Assembly (NCBI GenBank): GCA_003452915.1
Contig: DMMZ01000044.1
Span: 1 to 18,461, forward strand
Origin: Clostridiales bacterium
GTDB lineage: Bacteria; Bacillota; Clostridia; Oscillospirales; CAG-382
DNA: 18,461 bases
Direction of reading: 5' to 3'
In this document: positions 15,888 to 18,461 of the stretch, in pieces
How positions within the stretch are numbered: the stretch's first letter is position 1
Layout: every line of letters starts with the position of its first letter
Program-made: the position numbers and the translations under genes
Notes under the pieces: generated by a model
What the model was told of the DNA's origin: nothing
Database searches by the model: none
What the model saw: only the letters and a program-made list of their open reading frames with translations

Positions 15888-15916
15888 ATAGCACGAATGG
15901 GCTACATTCGTGCTAT
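15888..15916 (-). terminator. Intrinsic terminator of the DUF805 gene
   Basis: A perfect 12-bp stem, ATAGCACGAATG (15888-15899) and CATTCGTGCTAT (15905-15916), with a 5-base loop. On the minus strand it is followed directly by TTTTT, four bases after the DUF805 stop. Confidence 0.9.
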
Positions 15917-15920
15917 AGAA

Positions 15921-16328
15921 TTATTCTGTTATAAAACTATTATTTAGTGTTACAGTATTCTTTGGATCGGGGCCGTATAAATTATCACCGCATTGACCTT
16001 CGGTACACATTAAAATCAACATCCATATTGCACCAACAAGGGGGATAAATATAATAAAATACCACCAGCCTGACTTGCCGATATCATGTAGTCGTCTTAC
16101 GGTTACAGCGAGACTCGGAATGAATATTATAAAGCTATACAATATGTAAATAATACCCGTTTCTCTGTAAAAAGTTCTGGTGATAACAGGAGTATCTAAA
16201 ACACTATCGAGAATCGTAGCAAGAATAGAAAATATTATATTGAATAAAATGAACATCCAATATTCTTTGCGTCTAGCTCTTCCATTAAAATTTGTATAAT
16301 TTTTAAAACATTTAATATACCATTGCAT
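15921..16328 (-). CDS. DUF805 family membrane protein (YhaH-like)
   Basis: A 135-residue inner-membrane protein. The start was placed at the ATG at 16328 because GAGG lies 9 bases upstream and the family normally begins M-x-W-Y; an in-frame TTG two codons earlier (16334) is less likely. The family signature is clear: FNGRARRKEYWMF near the N-terminus, then three to four membrane segments, with VRRLHDIGKSGWWYF in the second half, and a polar tail after the last span (TEGQCGDNLYGPDP). The function of DUF805 proteins is not established. The gene has its own promoter and terminator, so it is probably monocistronic rather than part of the arsR transcript. Confidence 0.9.
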   Translation of the reverse strand: MQWYIKCFKNYTNFNGRARRKEYWMFILFNIIFSILATILDSVLDTPVITRTFYRETGIIYILYSFIIFIPSLAVTVRRLHDIGKSGWWYFIIFIPLVGAIWMLILMCTEGQCGDNLYGPDPKNTVTLNNSFITE

Positions 16329-16361
16329 ATTCAAAAACCTCGATTATATTCTTATAGAAAT

Positions 16362-16390
16362 ATAATAACATAGATTTTATTATTTGTCAA
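16362..16390 (-). promoter_or_regulatory. Sigma-A-type promoter for the DUF805 gene
   Basis: On the minus strand TTGACA (16390-16385) is followed after 17 bases by TATTAT (16367-16362), one mismatch in total. It is about 34 bases before the ATG. Confidence 0.8.
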
Positions 16391-16434
16391 TTAATTAAAC
16401 AAATGATTTTAGTATTGGCAGCTAAAAATAAAAA

Positions 16435-16743
16435 CTATTTTTTTCGTTGTAGAGTGCTTTTTTTATTTTCAGAAACAAAATTAAATCGACATAAAAATGC
16501 GGTTAAAATAGCAAGTTTGTCTTTATTTAAATTATAGTTCATCCATGCACCATCACGTATTGCACTCACAATATCAGAATCACAAAGTATCTTCATGTGG
16601 TAGGAGAGGGTAGGTTGTGTTATATTCAAACTCTTTAAAATATCACATGCACATAGTTCCTCTTCGTTTAACATTTCAATAATTTTTAATCTTGTATTAT
16701 CGGAAAGAGCCTTGAATATCAAGGCATAATCTGCATTTTTCAC
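16435..16743 (-). CDS. ArsR/SmtB-family metal(loid)-responsive repressor
   Basis: A 102-residue winged-helix DNA-binding protein. It starts at GTG, 9 bases after the ribosome site GAGGAG. The N-terminal helix FKALSDNTRLKIIEMLNEEE is typical of ArsR/SmtB. Cys31 and Cys33 in ELCACD sit at the alpha-3 metal site, where E. coli ArsR has C-V-C-D-L-C; the third ligand is replaced by Leu36, while Cys54 follows the recognition helix (TQPTLSYHMKIL). Binding of As(III) or a soft metal would release DNA. No arsenic efflux or reductase gene is in view, so the target is either itself or the + strand genes on the far side of the gap. The C-terminus is basic. Its specificity is a guess. Confidence 0.88.
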   Translation of the reverse strand: MKNADYALIFKALSDNTRLKIIEMLNEEELCACDILKSLNITQPTLSYHMKILCDSDIVSAIRDGAWMNYNLNKDKLAILTAFLCRFNFVSENKKSTLQRKK

Positions 16744-16769
16744 ATTTTCAAACTCCTCACATATAAATA

Positions 16770-16781
16770 ATCATCTATGAT
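16770..16781. promoter_or_regulatory. Candidate ArsR operator
   Basis: The palindrome ATCAT-CT-ATGAT lies in the arsR leader between its promoter and the ribosome site. ArsR-family repressors bind AT-rich imperfect dyads near their own promoters. This is a candidate only; no second copy was found near the + strand genes. Confidence 0.3.
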
Positions 16782-16820
16782 ATAGGTATTTATCGATTAT
16801 ATTGACAAACATCTATATTT

Positions 16821-16849
16821 ATTATATTCATTCTACAAAGATTTGTCAA
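16821..16849 (-). promoter_or_regulatory. Consensus sigma-A promoter of the arsR-type gene
   Basis: On the minus strand a perfect TTGACA (16849-16844), a 17-base spacer and a perfect TATAAT (16826-16821). Transcription would start near 16814, leaving a leader of about 70 bases in which an operator could lie. Confidence 0.85.
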
Positions 16850-16919
16850 GAATTATAGTAATTAGATGGTGGAAAGATTTCCTAAAAAATCTACAAATAA
16901 TCCTATAAAAATTTATGTA

Positions 16920-16948
16920 TTGACATTAATAAATCTTTATGTTATAAT
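16920..16948 (+). promoter_or_regulatory. Consensus sigma-A promoter of the small lipopeptide gene
   Basis: TTGACA (16920-16925), a 17-base spacer and TATAAT (16943-16948), with no mismatch. The predicted start of transcription is about 20 bases before the ribosome site of the 23-residue ORF. Such a perfect promoter in front of so small a gene suggests strong transcription. Confidence 0.85.
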
Positions 16949-16975
16949 TTTTAAAATTAATAAAAGGACGACTTG

Positions 16976-17047
16976 ATGAAGAAAATCATTTTTGCATATA
17001 TTATACTAGCAATTAGCTTTATTGTTATCAGCTCTAGCTGTGGATAA
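16976..17047 (+). CDS. Tiny lipoprotein-signal-like peptide (23 residues)
   Basis: ATG is preceded at 7 bases by AAAGGA (16963-16968) and a perfect promoter, and a terminator follows about 50 bases after the stop, so this looks like a complete small transcription unit. The peptide has two N-terminal lysines (MKKI), a hydrophobic core and ends ISSSCG. The cysteine sits where a lipobox cysteine would, with only one residue after it. It could be a released lipopeptide, a signal-peptide-derived pheromone (as known from enterococcal lipoprotein leaders), a small membrane peptide, or a lipoprotein gene cut short by a frameshift; another frame stays open just after the stop. No homology was recognised. 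Whether it is made is unproven. Confidence 0.5.
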   Translation: MKKIIFAYIILAISFIVISSSCG

Positions 17048-17093
17048 AGCTTTTTATCACTGCAAAATATGGTTTAAATATGAAAACTGTATT

Positions 17094-17125
17094 AAGGGTT
17101 GTGATGAAAAATCACAACCTTTTTT
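17094..17125 (+). terminator. Intrinsic terminator after the small peptide gene
   Basis: Stem GGTTGTGAT (17097-17105) and ATCACAACC (17111-17119) with a 5-base loop and a run of six T. The stem can extend by three weaker pairs into the T-run. It ends the transcript from the promoter at 16920, about 170 bases long in all. Confidence 0.85.
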
Positions 17126-17146
17126 ATAAAAATTTAAAGGAGAAAA

Positions 17147-17263
17147 GTCTGAAAAATGGATATTCAGACACGGTTTTGTGCCTTTACAATATGAGGTAAT
17201 ATAATACTGTATTCACCTCAACGGCACAATTCCCTCCTTCGGCACACGCCGAAGAAAGGAATT
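17147..17263 (+). promoter_or_regulatory. Nested inverted repeats upstream of the MFS gene: structured leader and/or operator-promoter
   Basis: Four stems can be drawn. GTCTGAA (17147-17153) pairs with TTCAGAC (17163-17169). TTGTGCC (17176-17182) pairs with GGCACAA (17223-17229). Enclosed by these, TGAGGTAATAT (17192-17202) pairs with GTATT-C-ACCTCA (17209-17220), one base bulged. Last, CTTCGGC (17237-17243) pairs with GCCGAAG (17248-17254), extended past an internal loop by AATTCC (17228-17233) and GGAATT (17258-17263). That last stem covers the GGA of the ribosome site AAAGGA (17255-17260). The second and fourth stems overlap by two bases. A TATAAT (17200-17205) with a weak TTGTGC 18 bases upstream lies inside the third dyad, so this may instead be a promoter with a repressor site. 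No known riboswitch class was recognised. Confidence 0.5.
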
Positions 17264-17272
17264 ATTAAAGAC

Positions 17273-18461
17273 ATGAATCAACAGAAGACCAAACGCCTTG
17301 CTCCCGTTATTGCTGCGATAGCAATACAATTATGCCTTGGAACAGCCTACATATGGAGTGTGTTCCAAAACGGTATAGCCGCTCACTTGTTTAAAGGTAA
17401 CAATGCAAATGCCGCTCTTACATTTTCCTTGCTTCTTGCCGTATTAAGTATCGGCAGCACCTTAGGTGGAAAGATTCAGGACAAGATAGGGGTTCGACTT
17501 ACAGTAATCATAGGTGGACTTATTCTCGCAGCGGGATTTTTCTTAGCTTCTTTTACAACTTCTGATAATTCTTGGCTGTTATGGTTATCATATGGCGTAA
17601 TGGGCGGACTCGGAATGGGTTTTATTTATTCTACAACAATAGCATGTGCTCAGAAATGGTATCCTGACAAGAGAGGATTGATTACAGGAATAATTGTTGC
17701 TGCTCTCGGCTTTGGCGGAGTTGTGTTTACTCCAATAGTAGAATTTTTTATTAAAAAGCTCGGTGATGGAACACCCGGAATGGGTGAGCTTGCATCCTTT
17801 AAGATTTTGAGCTTGATATTTATAGTCGTATGTACACTTGGAGGACTATTCCTTAAAAATCCTCCATCGGGTTTTGCTCCTGAAGGTTGGGTTCCAAAAG
17901 CAACTGATATAAGAGTAACTAATGATTTTTTACCCTCACAGGCTTTGAGAAATAAGAATTTCTATTTTCTTACAATCGCTTTAATGCTTGCATGTATGGG
18001 CGGACTGATGATGATTGGTTTTGCAAAGCCGATAGCAATTGCTAAAGGCATGGCTAGCACAGCTACTTATGGTGTTTTGGCAATAACGCTTTCAAATTCA
18101 TTTGGCCGTTTTTTCTGGGGATTTATTTCTGATAAGCTGGGAAGAAAGAGAACTATAATTCTGCTGCTTATTATAAACGCTTTGTTCTCGCTGTGTGTAA
18201 ACCTTGTTTCCGGTTATTTTATATATGTTTTAATTGCACTTATTGGTTTTTCTTATGGTGGATTCCTTTGTACCTTCCCTGCATTTACAGCAGATTTATT
18301 CGGCGTAAAATACAACGCTACAAATTATGGAATGGTTTTAATAGGCTTTGGTGCAGGTGCAGTTGCATCCTCTTACATAGCCGGATATTATAAAAACCTT
18401 GCAGCAAAGGATATTGATCTGATGTTTCCTGCCTTTATAATAGCATCTGTTGCTGCTATTA
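17273..18461 (+). CDS. OFA-type MFS transporter (oxalate/formate antiporter-like), 3' end outside window
   Basis: The frame is open from ATG at 17273 to the right edge (396 codons), so the C-terminus is missing. At least ten membrane segments are visible. The OFA family shows in the start (RLAPVIAAIAIQLCLGTAYIWSVF), in the loop 2-3 motif GGKIQDKIGVR, in WYPDKRGLITGIIVAALGFG after segment 4, and in the loop 8-9 motif FFWGFISDKLGRKR. Members exchange small carboxylates such as oxalate and formate, but many are uncharacterised, so the substrate here is open. The ribosome site AAAGGA (17255-17260) is 12 bases from ATG, longer than ideal, and partly buried in a hairpin, which points to regulated translation. 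The nearby ArsR gene could control it, but no shared operator is evident. Confidence 0.88.
   Translation, partial: MNQQKTKRLAPVIAAIAIQLCLGTAYIWSVFQNGIAAHLFKGNNANAALTFSLLLAVLSIGSTLGGKIQDKIGVRLTVIIGGLILAAGFFLASFTTSDNSWLLWLSYGVMGGLGMGFIYSTTIACAQKWYPDKRGLITGIIVAALGFGGVVFTPIVEFFIKKLGDGTPGMGELASFKILSLIFIVVCTLGGLFLKNPPSGFAPEGWVPKATDIRVTNDFLPSQALRNKNFYFLTIALMLACMGGLMMIGFAKPIAIAKGMASTATYGVLAITLSNSFGRFFWGFISDKLGRKRTIILLLIINALFSLCVNLVSGYFIYVLIALIGFSYGGFLCTFPAFTADLFGVKYNATNYGMVLIGFGAGAVASSYIAGYYKNLAAKDIDLMFPAFIIASVAAI

Noticed and set aside
17046..17130. Frame continuing after the 23-residue ORF (KAFYHCKIWFKYENC), which would make a longer Cys-containing lipoprotein after a frameshift
   Set aside because: It needs a frameshift, and its last codons run through the terminator stem. 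Kept only as an alternative explanation for the tiny ORF.
17080..17199. Open frame on the + strand starting ATG (MKTVLRVVMK) between the small peptide gene and the MFS gene
   Set aside because: It has no ribosome site, runs through a strong terminator and the nested hairpins, and its composition looks like chance AT-rich reading.
17130..17272. T-box or other known riboswitch class before the MFS gene
   Set aside because: No T-box sequence and none of the conserved core motifs I know for common riboswitches are present.

Overview
The window is AT-rich DNA whose genes point to an endospore-forming, low-GC Gram-positive anaerobe, most likely a Clostridia member of the Ruminococcaceae/Oscillospiraceae kind. 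The evidence is a spoVAC-spoVAD-spoVAE trio, strong AGGAGG-type ribosome sites, several TTG/GTG starts and near-consensus sigma-A promoters. No rRNA, tRNA or CRISPR was seen, and the taxon is an inference.

Region 1 (1-9492, + strand) is one tightly packed operon that enters from the left edge. It holds the C-terminal end of an ABC solute-binding protein, a first pair of sugar-type permeases, a membrane protein joining an NHL-type beta-propeller, TPR-like helices and a Yip1 domain, a large secreted DUF5696 protein, and a second permease pair. No ATPase gene is in view. The set looks like a carbohydrate-capture and import machine with two extra surface components of unknown function; it is the most interesting part of the window.

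Region 2 (9533-10425) is a decayed IS3-family insertion sequence on the minus strand. It has recognisable inverted ends, a frameshifted orfA, a large internal deletion and a frameshifted DDE transposase. It lies between the convergent ends of the ABC operon and the spoVA operon.

Region 3 (10472-12439, - strand) is spoVAC-spoVAD-spoVAE, for dipicolinic acid movement into and out of the spore. Divergent from it, behind a near-consensus promoter, are an AMP-forming acyl ligase and a stand-alone acyl carrier protein (12585-14552, + strand), closed by a bidirectional terminator shared with a convergent glycosyltransferase (14623-15762, - strand).

Region 4 (15888-16849, - strand) holds a DUF805 membrane protein and an ArsR-type regulator with a C-x-C metal site, each with its own consensus-like promoter.

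Region 5 (16850-18461, + strand) is unusual. A perfect TTGACA-17-TATAAT promoter drives a 23-residue lipoprotein-signal-like peptide that ends just after the lipobox cysteine and has its own terminator. A stretch rich in nested inverted repeats follows, ahead of an OFA-type MFS transporter that runs off the right edge. Its ribosome site is partly buried in a hairpin.
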